DNA from: Pseudomonadota bacterium | GTDB lineage: Bacteria; Bdellovibrionota_B; Oligoflexia; Oligoflexales; CAIYRB01 | Assembly: GCA_026390435.1 (NCBI GenBank) | Contig: JAPLFY010000036.1 | Location: forward strand, 62,001 to 126,000 | Direction: 5' to 3' | Length of the DNA stretch: 64,000 nucleotides | Part shown: in pieces, positions 1 to 8,614 of the stretch | How positions within the stretch are numbered: position 1 is the stretch's first letter | Layout of the letters: the number at the start of each line of letters is the position of its first letter | Program-made: the position numbers and the translations under genes | The notes under the pieces: model-generated | The model's database searches: none | The model's input: the letters and a program-made list of their open reading frames with translations, nothing else | Told to the model about the DNA's origin: nothing

Positions 1-1221
1 GCGCAGAACCTGCACCTGCTGCTCATTATCTTCGCCGCGTCGCTCGCGCAATCGAGCTATCGCAACTTCGACCTGCACCGGCTTAAAATCGCAAATCATC
101 GGTTTACGCGAGAGCACAGCAAAAAAGTCTATATCACCAAGGCGACGAATGCTTAACGCCAGCCCATCCTCGCCTACTGACAGAACAGATGTTGTCGCGG
201 GAGGAAGTAATTCTACATCTTGGATAGCCGCAAATACAGCCTTAAAGTCCGCGTCGGGAAGCGCATCTACAAAGCTATCCAGAATTTTTTTCTTGATGCC
301 CTTTTTTGTTACCAAGTCGCTGAGCGTTTTATCGGAAACACGGGAAAAACCGCGCTTCAACCAGATGCTAGTCTTGATCCTTCCGAACAGACGAGCATGC
401 GACATGAACTCGCCCAGCTTCATGGTATGGGGATGCGGCTCCGTGGCCTGCGGGACCACGGGAACAGTATTAACTACCCGCTCTATGGAAGCAGGCGACA
501 CATCTGAGATTTCATAGTGCAAAGTCATATGTGGGTTGAGAAGTACCGTACTGCGTATGTAATTAAGTATCCCGCCCTCACCGTTAAGCTGAATACGGCC
601 ATCTAATTGGAATTCAATGCTGGTACCGTGCGGACGAGCCCAATCAATCGTGGTCTTGTCGCGCAGTAGACCCTTGTTGTGCTTTAGGTCCATGTCGACT
701 ACACACCGGAAAGCCTTGCGCGCACCTTTTGTCTTTGTGACGACCTGAGCACCCGTGGCTGTGGTCTGCATAGCCCACGTGGTCGCAGCGGAGATACCGA
801 TGCCCTGCTGACCGCGCGAGCAGCGGCCACGGCCGAATTTCGACGATGCTAGGTATTCGCCAAACACTTTCGCTACATCATCGGGCTCGATACCGGGACC
901 GTTATCTTCGACCATGATGCGAATCTGGTCGGTGTTTTTCATCGTCCCAGGTCCAAGCTTTTCTACATGAAGCTTGATCTCCGGCAGTATTCCAGCATCC
1001 TCACAGGCGTCGAGCGAGTTATCGAGCGCCTCTTTTACAGTGGTCAGCACCGCCTTGACCGGAGACGAGAACCCGACCTGCTGCAGGTTCTTCGCAAAAT
1101 ACTCAGCCGTACTGCTCGTGGTGATCTGCTTTGCAGACTTGCGAACCTTGGCCATAACCGCGGCCGAGGTGTCTGGTTCGACCACTGCTTTTTTCACTAC
1201 TTTTTTTGCTTTTTTGACCAT
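1..1221 (-). CDS. top6B: DNA topoisomerase VI subunit B (partial, C-terminus beyond window)
   Basis: This is the ATPase subunit of a type IIB topoisomerase, which with the A subunit relaxes and decatenates DNA. The 407 visible codons stay open to the window edge. After a lysine-rich N-terminus come the GHKL ATPase motifs: N box EALDNSLDACEDAG at about residues 64-77, G1 box VEDNGPGI at 104-111, and a glycine-rich RGQQGIGI at 136-143. Further on are HPHTMKLGEFM and FSRVSDKT, which match the helix-two-turn-helix region of archaeal Top6B, and then a transducer-like segment (RKPMICDF, VEVAIAR). The start is ATG at 1221 with only a weak ribosome site. GyrB, MutL and Hsp90 lack the HPH...FSR region, so family assignment is firm. 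Such genes are sporadic in bacteria. A top6A gene would be expected just downstream, left of base 1. Confidence 0.92.
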   Translation of the reverse strand, partial: MVKKAKKVVKKAVVEPDTSAAVMAKVRKSAKQITTSSTAEYFAKNLQQVGFSSPVKAVLTTVKEALDNSLDACEDAGILPEIKLHVEKLGPGTMKNTDQIRIMVEDNGPGIEPDDVAKVFGEYLASSKFGRGRCSRGQQGIGISAATTWAMQTTATGAQVVTKTKGARKAFRCVVDMDLKHNKGLLRDKTTIDWARPHGTSIEFQLDGRIQLNGEGGILNYIRSTVLLNPHMTLHYEISDVSPASIERVVNTVPVVPQATEPHPHTMKLGEFMSHARLFGRIKTSIWLKRGFSRVSDKTLSDLVTKKGIKKKILDSFVDALPDADFKAVFAAIQDVELLPPATTSVLSVGEDGLALSIRRLGDIDFFAVLSRKPMICDFKPVQVEVAIARLRERRGEDNEQQVQVLR

Positions 1222-1432
1222 CTGCTCTGAACTTAATCACAAGGCATAGACCGCACTTAACTAGCAGAGCCCACAGTTGCCTCTGCACCATGGATAGCGT
1301 GGGATTACTTGCGTCTATACTGGTTTATGTTCGTCAACCCGACTCAAGCATGTTGATCAAATGCCATGCATGTGTCCATCACAACCGCAGTGTTGAGTAG
1401 ATAAATATTTATAACTATTTGTAATTATTAAT
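1222..1432. other. Intergenic region upstream of top6B
   Basis: These 211 bases separate the end of the CPBP protease gene from the start of top6B, both on the minus strand. The part next to the protease stop is very A+T-rich. I see no convincing gene, hairpin terminator or well-spaced promoter pair. The region must nevertheless hold the top6B promoter unless transcription reads through from 2455. Confidence 0.5.
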
Positions 1433-2455
1433 TTAATTAGTCGCATGAAAAAACAAATCCCAAAGCGTGTCCACCGTTGTGTGCAACAAAGCCGCTGCGG
1501 TCAGATTGTTCGAACGCAAAAATGTGTATCCGTAAAACATTCCAGCAACTGCGGCTAACCCCACATAACGGAAGTCTGGTAATCCTGGATTATGCCAATG
1601 AGAGATACCAAAAAGCAGCGATGAAATCACGAGGGCCAACCAAGTCTTGCTGGTAACTCGTCGCAACATTCCAAACATCAGGCCACGAAAAAGTAGCTCC
1701 TCTGGCAACGCGATAAACCAAAAGATCGCAAGCGGGGAGCCCAGCAATTTTGTCCACTCCAACTGCGGATTTAGCGCCAGAAAGCCCGACCCCAGGCCGA
1801 CGGGGAGTGCAATGATCAGAAATCCTGCGAGGGCTTTTAGTAAGAGAGGTAAATCCGTCCATCGCCAACTTAAGCGAAATGAAAATGCGTCTAAGCGTCG
1901 GTAGCCAATATAAAGCGCCAACGCAAGGTTTACGGCCATGGGCGTGTTTAGGATGTAACCGGCTTGCCCTTGCGGCCACTCCCAAATTCCATCAATCCAT
2001 CCGAAGTTAAAAGGCAGCCAAATGCTTGCTAAGGCAATCCAGTCTTGCCAAACCACTTGTTTGACACAACCAGCTGACCATATCAATGCCGTCGGAACTA
2101 CCAAAAACACGATGACGCGCCGCAGTCCGACAGGAGAAAAAACACCAGTTCCGAATGCATAAATCAGGTATGCTGCGACAAAATATAAACCAATAAAAAG
2201 CAGGCTGACTGGCCCTACTCTTACGATCCAGATCTGCAAATCCCGCAAAAGCGAGGTAGTCGCAAAGGCTATGTAAGGGAAGGTCAGTAATGACAAGACC
2301 AGGATAGCAGGTCCCAGCTCAGGCCCTGACTTGCGCCCGATCACAGCTGCGGCCGCAGCACCAATCGCCACGAAACAGGTCAAAGCTAAGGAAGAGGCCC
2401 ACCAATAATCTCGACGGACACGACTGCGTCTTTCAATTGACCTAAATTCCACCAT
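1433..2455 (-). CDS. CPBP family intramembrane metalloprotease
   Basis: This 340-residue polytopic membrane protein has about eight hydrophobic segments. Its C-terminal third carries the CPBP (CAAX protease / bacteriocin-processing / Abi) signature: EELLFRG with the paired glutamates and arginine, then FGISHWH containing a metal-ligand histidine, then a histidine in AALLHTTVD. The family includes Rce1-like proteases and bacterial proteins whose substrates are mostly unknown, so only the fold and probable metalloprotease chemistry are assigned. The ATG at 2455 is preceded by GGAGGCGG about 8 bases upstream. The gene lies between top6B and a MazG-like gene, with no sign of a bacteriocin cluster. 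Confidence 0.85.
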   Translation of the reverse strand: MVEFRSIERRSRVRRDYWWASSLALTCFVAIGAAAAAVIGRKSGPELGPAILVLSLLTFPYIAFATTSLLRDLQIWIVRVGPVSLLFIGLYFVAAYLIYAFGTGVFSPVGLRRVIVFLVVPTALIWSAGCVKQVVWQDWIALASIWLPFNFGWIDGIWEWPQGQAGYILNTPMAVNLALALYIGYRRLDAFSFRLSWRWTDLPLLLKALAGFLIIALPVGLGSGFLALNPQLEWTKLLGSPLAIFWFIALPEELLFRGLMFGMLRRVTSKTWLALVISSLLFGISHWHNPGLPDFRYVGLAAVAGMFYGYTFLRSNNLTAAALLHTTVDTLWDLFFHATN

Positions 2456-2503
2456 AAGACCGCCTCCAACAATGTTATGTTATCGGCGGGGGCACTCTGA
2501 GAT

Positions 2504-2947
2504 TTAGTCTTGGTTTAGGAGCTCCTGAATCTTTGGCTCGGGCTTCCAATAACCGGGGCCCTTCATAACCTTACCGCGATGATCATAGACGGGCTGACCA
2601 TCTTCACCCAACTTGGAGAAATTCGACTGCATAATCACATCGAGAATACGATTTAGAGGTAAACCCCAACGCCTAGCTTCGCTGGCACAGTAAACTACTA
2701 AGTCTCCCAACCAATCGCTAAGCTCAGTCAGAACTGCTAATTTTTTGTCACTATCCAAGTCGCTCTGCGCGGCCACAAGAGCCTCATATTTGGTCGCTAA
2801 GTCCAGGCCTTCATTGACCTCTTCGGCCAAGATGTCATGAAAGTTTCGCACCCGCTCTGGCCCGAGCAGGGTCGGCTCAGTATTCGAGTCGAGTTGATAC
2901 ATCGCATTGAAGCGCTCGATATCTTGGTAGAAATTCCGATCTGGCAT
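2504..2947 (-). CDS. MazG-like / phosphoribosyl-ATP pyrophosphohydrolase-like protein
   Basis: A 147-residue all-alpha NTP-pyrophosphohydrolase-type protein. The paired acidic motif EEVNEGLD and the later ELSDWLGDLVVY match the EExxE...ExxD metal-binding pattern of the MazG/HisE superfamily. The C-terminal GPGYWKPEP is typical of standalone members. The substrate could be a non-canonical nucleotide, but the sequence does not decide this. The ATG at 2947 has AGAAGGA 7-8 bases upstream and is preferred over a longer reading from 3034, which would overlap the divergent oxidoreductase gene. The 74 bases between the two starts probably carry divergent promoters. Confidence 0.8.
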   Translation of the reverse strand: MPDRNFYQDIERFNAMYQLDSNTEPTLLGPERVRNFHDILAEEVNEGLDLATKYEALVAAQSDLDSDKKLAVLTELSDWLGDLVVYCASEARRWGLPLNRILDVIMQSNFSKLGEDGQPVYDHRGKVMKGPGYWKPEPKIQELLNQD

Positions 2948-3021
2948 AAGATGTCCTTCTGAAGCTTGGCGATTCGGCAAGCGTACTTTGCCATGAGCCC
3001 AGACAAGTAGGCAAGAGAGCC

Positions 3022-5157
3022 ATGAAAACAGCAACTCGTGTCTGTAATCTCTGCGAGGCCATGTGTGGTCTGACAGTCGAGCACAGCGCCAAAGAAATCT
3101 ATAGCATTCAGGCCAATACTCAAGACGTGTTCAGTGCCGGTGCGTACTGCCCAAAGTCGCAGGGGCTAGCAGACCTTTACTACGATCCTGACCGAATTCG
3201 CCGACCGCTAAAACGACAAGGCGATGAATTTGTCGAAATCACATGGGACGAAGCCTTCACCTCAATCGCCCGCAAAACAAAAGAGCTGCAGCGTCAACAC
3301 GGCACCTCCACCATTGCAACTTATCTCGGTAATCCGAATTCCCATCATTTTGGCAACCTTTTGGCGCTGCCATTTTTTTTACGCTCATTACGAACCCGCA
3401 ACAAATACTCGGCGACATCAGTGGACCAGCTGCCCCACATGCTCGCTGCCTATTTAATGTTCGGACATCAGATGCTGATTCCGATCGCCGATGTCGACCG
3501 CACCGAATACATGCTCATTTTGGGTGCCAACCCGGCGGTGTCTAACGGTAGTCTGCTATCGGGAGCCGGTCTATCGTCCCGCATCAAGACCATCTCCAAG
3601 CGCGGTGGGAAAGTTGTCGTAATCGACCCCAGGTACACCGAAACCGCGGCGGTTGCCACCGAGCATCACTTTATCAAACCTGGTACGGATGCCTATTTTT
3701 TGGCCGCGATAGTACAGCGACTCTTGTTGACCCCACGTCTGCGACATCTCGAGAAGATGGTGACCGGGTTAGGTGACCTCACCAACCTCATCAATTCATT
3801 GCCGCTAGAAAATATTCAGTCAATGACAGGGATCTCACAGCAAGTAGTACAGAACATCAGCGACGACCTACTGCGCTACGACCGGGCAGTCTGCTACGGC
3901 AGGGTGGGTGTATCGACCCAGCGCTTCGGCGGGGTGTGCCATTGGCTCATCAACCTTATCAATATACTGACCGGCAATCTGGACCGCGAAGGCGGGGCTT
4001 TATTCACGCGGCCAGCTGTAGACATTGTCAACCTGATGGCTAAATCAGGGAGCTGCGGCAGTTTTGATCGGCGGCGCAGTCGGGTACGCAATTTGCCAGA
4101 GTTCAGCGGAGAGCTTCCGGCTGCAACTCTCGCCGACGAAATTCGGACACCCGGCAAGGGACAGGTGCACGGCCTCTTCACCATCGCCGGTAATCCTGTG
4201 CTATCGCTACCTAACGGACAGAAACTGGAAACAGCCCTCGCAGGCCTTGAACTCTATGTGGCCATAGATTTCTACCGCAACGAGACTACGCGTTTCGCTC
4301 ACTACATCTTACCACCCGTTAGCCCCTTGGAACGGGATCATTTCGACCTCGTTTTCAATGCCTTCGCGCTGCGAAACCAAGTCCGGTTCTCGCCCAGACT
4401 GATAGACCCTCCCGGTGATAGCTATGATGACTGGGGCATCCTAATGGAGCTCTGGTCGAGACTTTCGATCTCAGGCAATCGCCTCGCTAGGTGGCGACAG
4501 AGCGTTATGGCGAGACTATTACTGCGCCTCGGTTCAAGATTCGTACTGGATTTAGCGCTTCGCTTGGGACCTTATCGTAAGCAGCGAATGAGCCTAAAAA
4601 AAATTATTGCTAATCCTAATGGAATCGATCTTGGCCCCCTCACACCCTGTTTACCCGGACGTTTGTTCACCAAGCACAAAATGATCGAATTATGTCCGCC
4701 GCCATTTGTTGCCGCTTGGACAGACCTGTGCACATCGAGTCGGCCTCAGTCCATCGGGGATAGGCTAGTGCTGGTAGGACGCCGTTCCCTCAAAAGCAAC
4801 AATTCATGGATGCACAATTGCCCCAGCCTGAACAAATCCCGTAATCAGTGCTACGCACTTCTGAATCCAGAAGATGCATTTGCGCGGGGGATTACCGATG
4901 GCACTACGATCGAGCTCAGCACAGACATTGGAAGCATCACTTTGCCAGTAAAAGTTTCTGCCAAAATTATGCGCGGCGTTGTCAGTGTCCCGCACGGCTG
5001 GGGCCATCATCGCAAGGGTATCAAACAATCTCTGGCCAGCTCCACCCCTGGAGTTAGCCTGAACGACATTCTTGATGACCAAGCGATTGACAAATTCTGT
5101 GGCAATGCAGCCCTCGTCGGACAAGCCGTGACTGTTAACCGCGTGGACCGAAGCTAA
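3022..5157 (+). CDS. Molybdopterin-dependent oxidoreductase (single subunit, substrate unknown)
   Basis: A 711-residue catalytic protein of the DMSO-reductase/formate-dehydrogenase superfamily. The N-terminus has a [4Fe-4S] site with C8, C11 and C15 in VCNLCEAMCG and C43 in AYCPK, where K44 fits the conserved electron-transfer lysine. The middle holds Mo-bis-MGD binding segments (MLILGANPAVSNG, KVVVIDPRYTET). The C-terminal domain is molydopterin-dinucleotide binding (VSVPHGWGHH). I see no Tat or Sec signal, so it should be cytoplasmic. In the usual Mo-ligand region I see no Cys or Sec; SATSVDQLPH suggests Ser or Asp, which argues against a canonical formate dehydrogenase. No electron-transfer subunit lies nearby. 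Its stop overlaps the convergent gpsA stop region by 23 bases. Confidence 0.85.
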   Translation: MKTATRVCNLCEAMCGLTVEHSAKEIYSIQANTQDVFSAGAYCPKSQGLADLYYDPDRIRRPLKRQGDEFVEITWDEAFTSIARKTKELQRQHGTSTIATYLGNPNSHHFGNLLALPFFLRSLRTRNKYSATSVDQLPHMLAAYLMFGHQMLIPIADVDRTEYMLILGANPAVSNGSLLSGAGLSSRIKTISKRGGKVVVIDPRYTETAAVATEHHFIKPGTDAYFLAAIVQRLLLTPRLRHLEKMVTGLGDLTNLINSLPLENIQSMTGISQQVVQNISDDLLRYDRAVCYGRVGVSTQRFGGVCHWLINLINILTGNLDREGGALFTRPAVDIVNLMAKSGSCGSFDRRRSRVRNLPEFSGELPAATLADEIRTPGKGQVHGLFTIAGNPVLSLPNGQKLETALAGLELYVAIDFYRNETTRFAHYILPPVSPLERDHFDLVFNAFALRNQVRFSPRLIDPPGDSYDDWGILMELWSRLSISGNRLARWRQSVMARLLLRLGSRFVLDLALRLGPYRKQRMSLKKIIANPNGIDLGPLTPCLPGRLFTKHKMIELCPPPFVAAWTDLCTSSRPQSIGDRLVLVGRRSLKSNNSWMHNCPSLNKSRNQCYALLNPEDAFARGITDGTTIELSTDIGSITLPVKVSAKIMRGVVSVPHGWGHHRKGIKQSLASSTPGVSLNDILDDQAIDKFCGNAALVGQAVTVNRVDRS

Positions 5158-6169
5158 CTTCTGGCTTTGCCTCGCGCGTCAAAAGGTCCATCACAGCCTG
5201 AGCCATCGGCTTGTTCTCGTATAGCACGCGGTAAACTTCGTTCGTGATCGGAGCATCCACATTGAGCTTGAGAGCCAAATCATGAGCAGCTTTGACCGTC
5301 GAAACGCCCTCAGCCATGCCAACCTCGGCTAATACTTTTTCAAGGGGCTGACCCTGACCTAATCGGTAACCCACACTAAAGTTACGGCTCTTCTCAGATG
5401 TACAAGTCAGAAAGAGATCACCAACCCCACTTAGGCCATTGAAGGTCAATGGATTCGCACCCATCGCAACGCCAATGCGAGTGATTTCCGCTAAGCCGCG
5501 GGTAATCAACGCAGCGCGACTGTTCATCTGAAAGCCAATACCTACGCATGCACCAGCGGCGATGGCGACTACGTTCTTCAGCGCGCCTGCTACTTCCAGC
5601 CCTACCGGATCGTCACTGCTGTAGACGCGAAAGTGAGCCGAGTGAAAAAGGGACTGCACGCGTTGAGCGCTTGCCGGCGTTCGGCTTGCCGCAGTCACCG
5701 CGGTTGGCTGCCTTGCCATGATCTCACTGGCAAAGCTGGGCCCTGACAAGAACGCAGCACGCATAGCCACCTCCGCCCCCAAAACCTCACTAATGATCTG
5801 GCTTGGAAGGTCCAGAGTACCCATCTCGACCCCCTTTGCTGCACAAATCAGCAACAGCTCGGCACGCCAATTAGGAGACAACTGCGTTAATACTTCGCGC
5901 ATAGTCTGTGTCGGCGTTGCATGGATCACTACATCCACCGATGCTAACGTCGCTGAATCAATTAACTTGGTTGCATGCAGTCGAGGTGATAGGTTAATAG
6001 TATTAAGATACTTAGGGTTTTTGTGAGCAACGTTGATGGTATCAACCACCTCTTGCGAGCGGCTCCATATGGTGACATGGTAGCCTTTCTCAGCAAGGTG
6101 TTGCGCTAGGCAGGTGCCGAAATTACCAGCTCCAAGCACTAAGATCGTATCACCACGTCCGTCTGTCAT
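5135..6169 (-). CDS. gpsA: Glycerol-3-phosphate dehydrogenase [NAD(P)+]
   Basis: This soluble enzyme reduces dihydroxyacetone phosphate to sn-glycerol 3-phosphate, the backbone for phospholipids. The protein has 344 residues, close to the usual 330-345. It opens with the Rossmann motif ILVLGAGNFGTCLA, has the cofactor-phosphate region WSRS, and contains AGALKNVVAIAAG with the catalytic lysine. The substrate-binding domain (GLSGVGDLFLTC) follows. ATG at 6169 follows AAGGAAG at about 8 bases. Its 3' end overlaps the convergent oxidoreductase gene by 23 bases. The start faces nuoA across 70 bases, so both promoters must lie there. Confidence 0.97.
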   Translation of the reverse strand: MTDGRGDTILVLGAGNFGTCLAQHLAEKGYHVTIWSRSQEVVDTINVAHKNPKYLNTINLSPRLHATKLIDSATLASVDVVIHATPTQTMREVLTQLSPNWRAELLLICAAKGVEMGTLDLPSQIISEVLGAEVAMRAAFLSGPSFASEIMARQPTAVTAASRTPASAQRVQSLFHSAHFRVYSSDDPVGLEVAGALKNVVAIAAGACVGIGFQMNSRAALITRGLAEITRIGVAMGANPLTFNGLSGVGDLFLTCTSEKSRNFSVGYRLGQGQPLEKVLAEVGMAEGVSTVKAAHDLALKLNVDAPITNEVYRVLYENKPMAQAVMDLLTREAKPEVSFGPRG

Positions 6170-6239
6170 TGCGCGCTTCCTTATAGCAAGATGTAGACTT
6201 TGTGCCGTTTGGTAAAGTTTAGATAAGGTAACAAACTCG

Positions 6240-6590
6240 ATGAACCCTTACCTGCCAGTCCTGATTGTGCTGCTCCTTGGTGTCGGCCTCGGCGGCATCC
6301 TCAGTGGGCTTGCGCATTTTGCCGGCCCGCGCAAGCCCAACCGCATCAAATCAGAGCCATACGAGTGCGGTGTTCCGATCGTTGGTGAACGCGACAAGAT
6401 GAGCGTCAAGTTCTACCTTACTGCGATCCTCTTCATTCTATTCGATATCGAAACCGTTTTCCTGTATCTCTGGGCGATGACCTTCAGGGAGCTCGGATGG
6501 TTCGGCATCGGTGAAATCGTTGTCTTCTTGGCCGTGCTCTTTGCAGGGTACGTTTATGTAGTTAAACGCGGAGCTCTCGAATGGGACTGA
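6240..6590 (+). CDS. nuoA: NADH-quinone oxidoreductase subunit A
   Basis: A 116-residue membrane subunit of respiratory complex I with three transmembrane helices, lying near the quinone site. The conserved inter-helix loop SEPYECGVPIVG with its invariant cysteine, followed by KFYLTAILFILFDIETVFLY, is diagnostic. It is the first gene of the cluster, with AAGGTAAC 8-10 bases before the ATG. Its end overlaps nuoH by 10 bases. In the usual order nuoB would follow; here nuoH does. Confidence 0.97.
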   Translation: MNPYLPVLIVLLLGVGLGGILSGLAHFAGPRKPNRIKSEPYECGVPIVGERDKMSVKFYLTAILFILFDIETVFLYLWAMTFRELGWFGIGEIVVFLAVLFAGYVYVVKRGALEWD

Positions 6591-7696
6591 CAGATCTAGT
6601 GGCACTCCTAAGCAGTGATGCAGCCATCCAGATCATTGCATCAATCGTGAAGATTTTGATAATCGTAGTCCTCTGCCTGCAGATACCTCCGGTCATGGTC
6701 TGGGCGGAGAGGCGCGCGCCCGCCATGATGCAGCGGCGAAAAGGTCCAAATAGGGTCGGCATTGGTAAGTTTCGTCTCTATGGTCTGCTGCAGTCTGCGG
6801 CAGATGCCGTAAAATTGATCTTTAAGGAGGAGGTGGTACCTACAGGAGCTAACAAAGTAGTTTACCATATCGCTCCAATTTTTAGTGTTTTCACCGCCTT
6901 TCTGGTAGCTTGTGCCATTCCCTACGGCAATGACATCACCGTCTTCGGCCAACAAATCAGCCTTAGCCCGATTCGATTGGATGTCGGCTTTCTGTTCATC
7001 CTGGCCATGTCTAGCTTAGCAGTTTACGGGGTCACGCTAGCTGGCTGGGCTAGTAACAACAAATACTCACTCCTCGGGTCTCTGCGAGCCTCGGCGCAAA
7101 TGATCAGTTATGAAATCCCCCTCGGGATGTCTCTGATCCCACTGGTGATCATATTTGGCACGCTGGATCTCAACAAGATGGTCATCGCTCAATCGGCATT
7201 CCCGTGGTCTTGGGGAGTCGTTCGAGCACCGATATCTTTCTTCCTATTTTTTATCTGCATGTTTGCGGAAACCAATCGCTCGCCATTCGACCTAGCTGAG
7301 GGCGAAAGCGAATTGGTGGCGGGTTTCCACACCGAGTATAACTCCGCCAAGTTTGCCGCCTTCTTCTTGTCAGAATATGTTGCGATGTTTGTGCTGTCCG
7401 CTTTGGCGGCGACAGTATTCTTTGGCGGCTGGCAAGTACCGTTCGTACCTTATGATTTGCTACTTAAAATCGCTTTCGGGTTGGACTGGCTTGCTGCTCT
7501 GGTTGGCTTCTTGTTTCTGTTGCTGAAGGCCGGGTTCTTTATGTGGGTCTATGTGTGGGTCCGGTGGACACTGCCGCGGTTCCGCTATGACCAACTGATG
7601 GCTCTGGGCTGGAAGTTCATGTTACCGATTGGTCTATTTAACTTACTGATAACCGCACTTGTTGTGGCCATATTCGACACTGTCACGCGTCACTGA
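6581..7696 (+). CDS. nuoH: NADH-quinone oxidoreductase subunit H
   Basis: A 371-residue eight-helix membrane subunit that links the quinone chamber to the proton channels. Recognisable blocks are ERRAPAMMQRRKGPNRVG near the N-terminus and AETNRSPFDLAEGESELVAG with its acidic cluster, followed by NSAKFAAFFLSEY. It is longer than the E. coli protein (325 residues), mainly at the ends. The ATG lies within the end of nuoA, giving translational coupling. No nuoI follows; the next gene is nuoJ. Confidence 0.97.
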   Translation: MGLTDLVALLSSDAAIQIIASIVKILIIVVLCLQIPPVMVWAERRAPAMMQRRKGPNRVGIGKFRLYGLLQSAADAVKLIFKEEVVPTGANKVVYHIAPIFSVFTAFLVACAIPYGNDITVFGQQISLSPIRLDVGFLFILAMSSLAVYGVTLAGWASNNKYSLLGSLRASAQMISYEIPLGMSLIPLVIIFGTLDLNKMVIAQSAFPWSWGVVRAPISFFLFFICMFAETNRSPFDLAEGESELVAGFHTEYNSAKFAAFFLSEYVAMFVLSALAATVFFGGWQVPFVPYDLLLKIAFGLDWLAALVGFLFLLLKAGFFMWVYVWVRWTLPRFRYDQLMALGWKFMLPIGLFNLLITALVVAIFDTVTRH

Positions 7697-7718
7697 GGAC
7701 GGAGAGAAGAGCCCGCTT

Positions 7719-8279
7719 ATGAGTCAAGAACTCTTGTTTTATTCCTTCGCAGGCCTGATCGCCTTGTGCTCGGTGATGGTGGTAACTAGTCGTAACCCCG
7801 TCATTAGCGCAATCTTCCTAGTGGGAGACTTGTTCCTGCTGGCTGGGCTATACGCCAGTATGGAAGCCCATTTCATCGCCGCGATCCAGATCCTGGTGTA
7901 CGCCGGGGCCATCGTTGTTCTGTTCATGTTCGTCATCATGCTACTGAATCTAGATCCCGACCAACGGAGTCAAGTCCAGATTGCGGCACCTGAGGTGGGC
8001 GTTCTGGCGCTGACGGTGATTGCCTTTGCGGTGGTTGGAGGCATGCTTGTGTTCGGCCAGCCCACCGGAGTCTCTGGCGAAATGACCGCCGAAGCCATCA
8101 ATAGCGCTGGCGGCAATACATTCACGGTTGGGATGGTCCTTTATACTAAATACCTCTGGCCGTTTGAATTAGCGTCGATGCTGATCATGTTGGCGATCAT
8201 AGCTTCCATCGTCATCGCTAAAAAAGACCGCCCAAAAAGTGCCACAGAAGGTGATAAGCGGAGACTTGCCCATGGTTAG
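7719..8279 (+). CDS. nuoJ: NADH-quinone oxidoreductase subunit J
   Basis: A 186-residue membrane subunit with five helices. Helix 3 carries AIQILVYAGAIVVLFMFVIM, the conserved block with the pi-bulge region. I choose ATG at 7719, 22 bases after the nuoH stop and behind GAGGACGGAGAG. An upstream in-frame start at 7659 would overlap nuoH and lacks similarity. The gene overlaps nuoK by 8 bases. The C-terminal tail ends in a short charged stretch. Confidence 0.95.
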   Translation: MSQELLFYSFAGLIALCSVMVVTSRNPVISAIFLVGDLFLLAGLYASMEAHFIAAIQILVYAGAIVVLFMFVIMLLNLDPDQRSQVQIAAPEVGVLALTVIAFAVVGGMLVFGQPTGVSGEMTAEAINSAGGNTFTVGMVLYTKYLWPFELASMLIMLAIIASIVIAKKDRPKSATEGDKRRLAHG

Positions 8280-8574
8280 CATTAATCACTATTTAGTTCT
8301 GGCGACGTTCATGTTCTTGTGTGGGACCCTTGGGGTACTCTTTCGGCGTAACCTACTGTTGGTTCTCATGTCGATCGAGCTCATGCTGAACTCAGTCAAT
8401 TTGGTATTTGTCAGCGGCTCCCGTTTGCTGGGTAACCTCGACGGACAGGTTATGGTGTTTTTCATCATCACGGTGGCTGCTTGTGAAGCAGGGGTAGGCT
8501 TGGCCATGGTCATCGCCTTATTCCGACGCTACGGTACAGTTGACACCAATTTTTTGAGAATATTGCGCGGATAA
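8272..8574 (+). CDS. nuoK: NADH-quinone oxidoreductase subunit K
   Basis: A 100-residue, three-helix membrane subunit, exactly the normal NuoK size. The key proton-channel glutamate is in LMSIELMLNSVNL, and the second acidic helix is VAACEAGVGLAMVIALFR. The ATG at 8272 lies within the last codons of nuoJ. It is preferred over a start 33 bases upstream because it begins with the typical hydrophobic N-terminus. Confidence 0.96.
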   Translation: MVSINHYLVLATFMFLCGTLGVLFRRNLLLVLMSIELMLNSVNLVFVSGSRLLGNLDGQVMVFFIITVAACEAGVGLAMVIALFRRYGTVDTNFLRILRG

Positions 8575-8614
8575 TGTCATAGCGGCGGTCGTTGGCGCGG
8601 GAGGTCTAAGTCAG

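Noticed and set aside
2948-3034. N-terminal extension of the MazG-like gene to 3034
   Set aside because: It would overlap the divergent oxidoreductase gene start, lacks family similarity, and the ATG at 2947 has a proper AGAAGGA site.
4804-5124. Minus-strand open frame of 106 codons inside the oxidoreductase gene
   Set aside because: It is a shadow of a well-supported gene, with no ribosome site or recognisable family.
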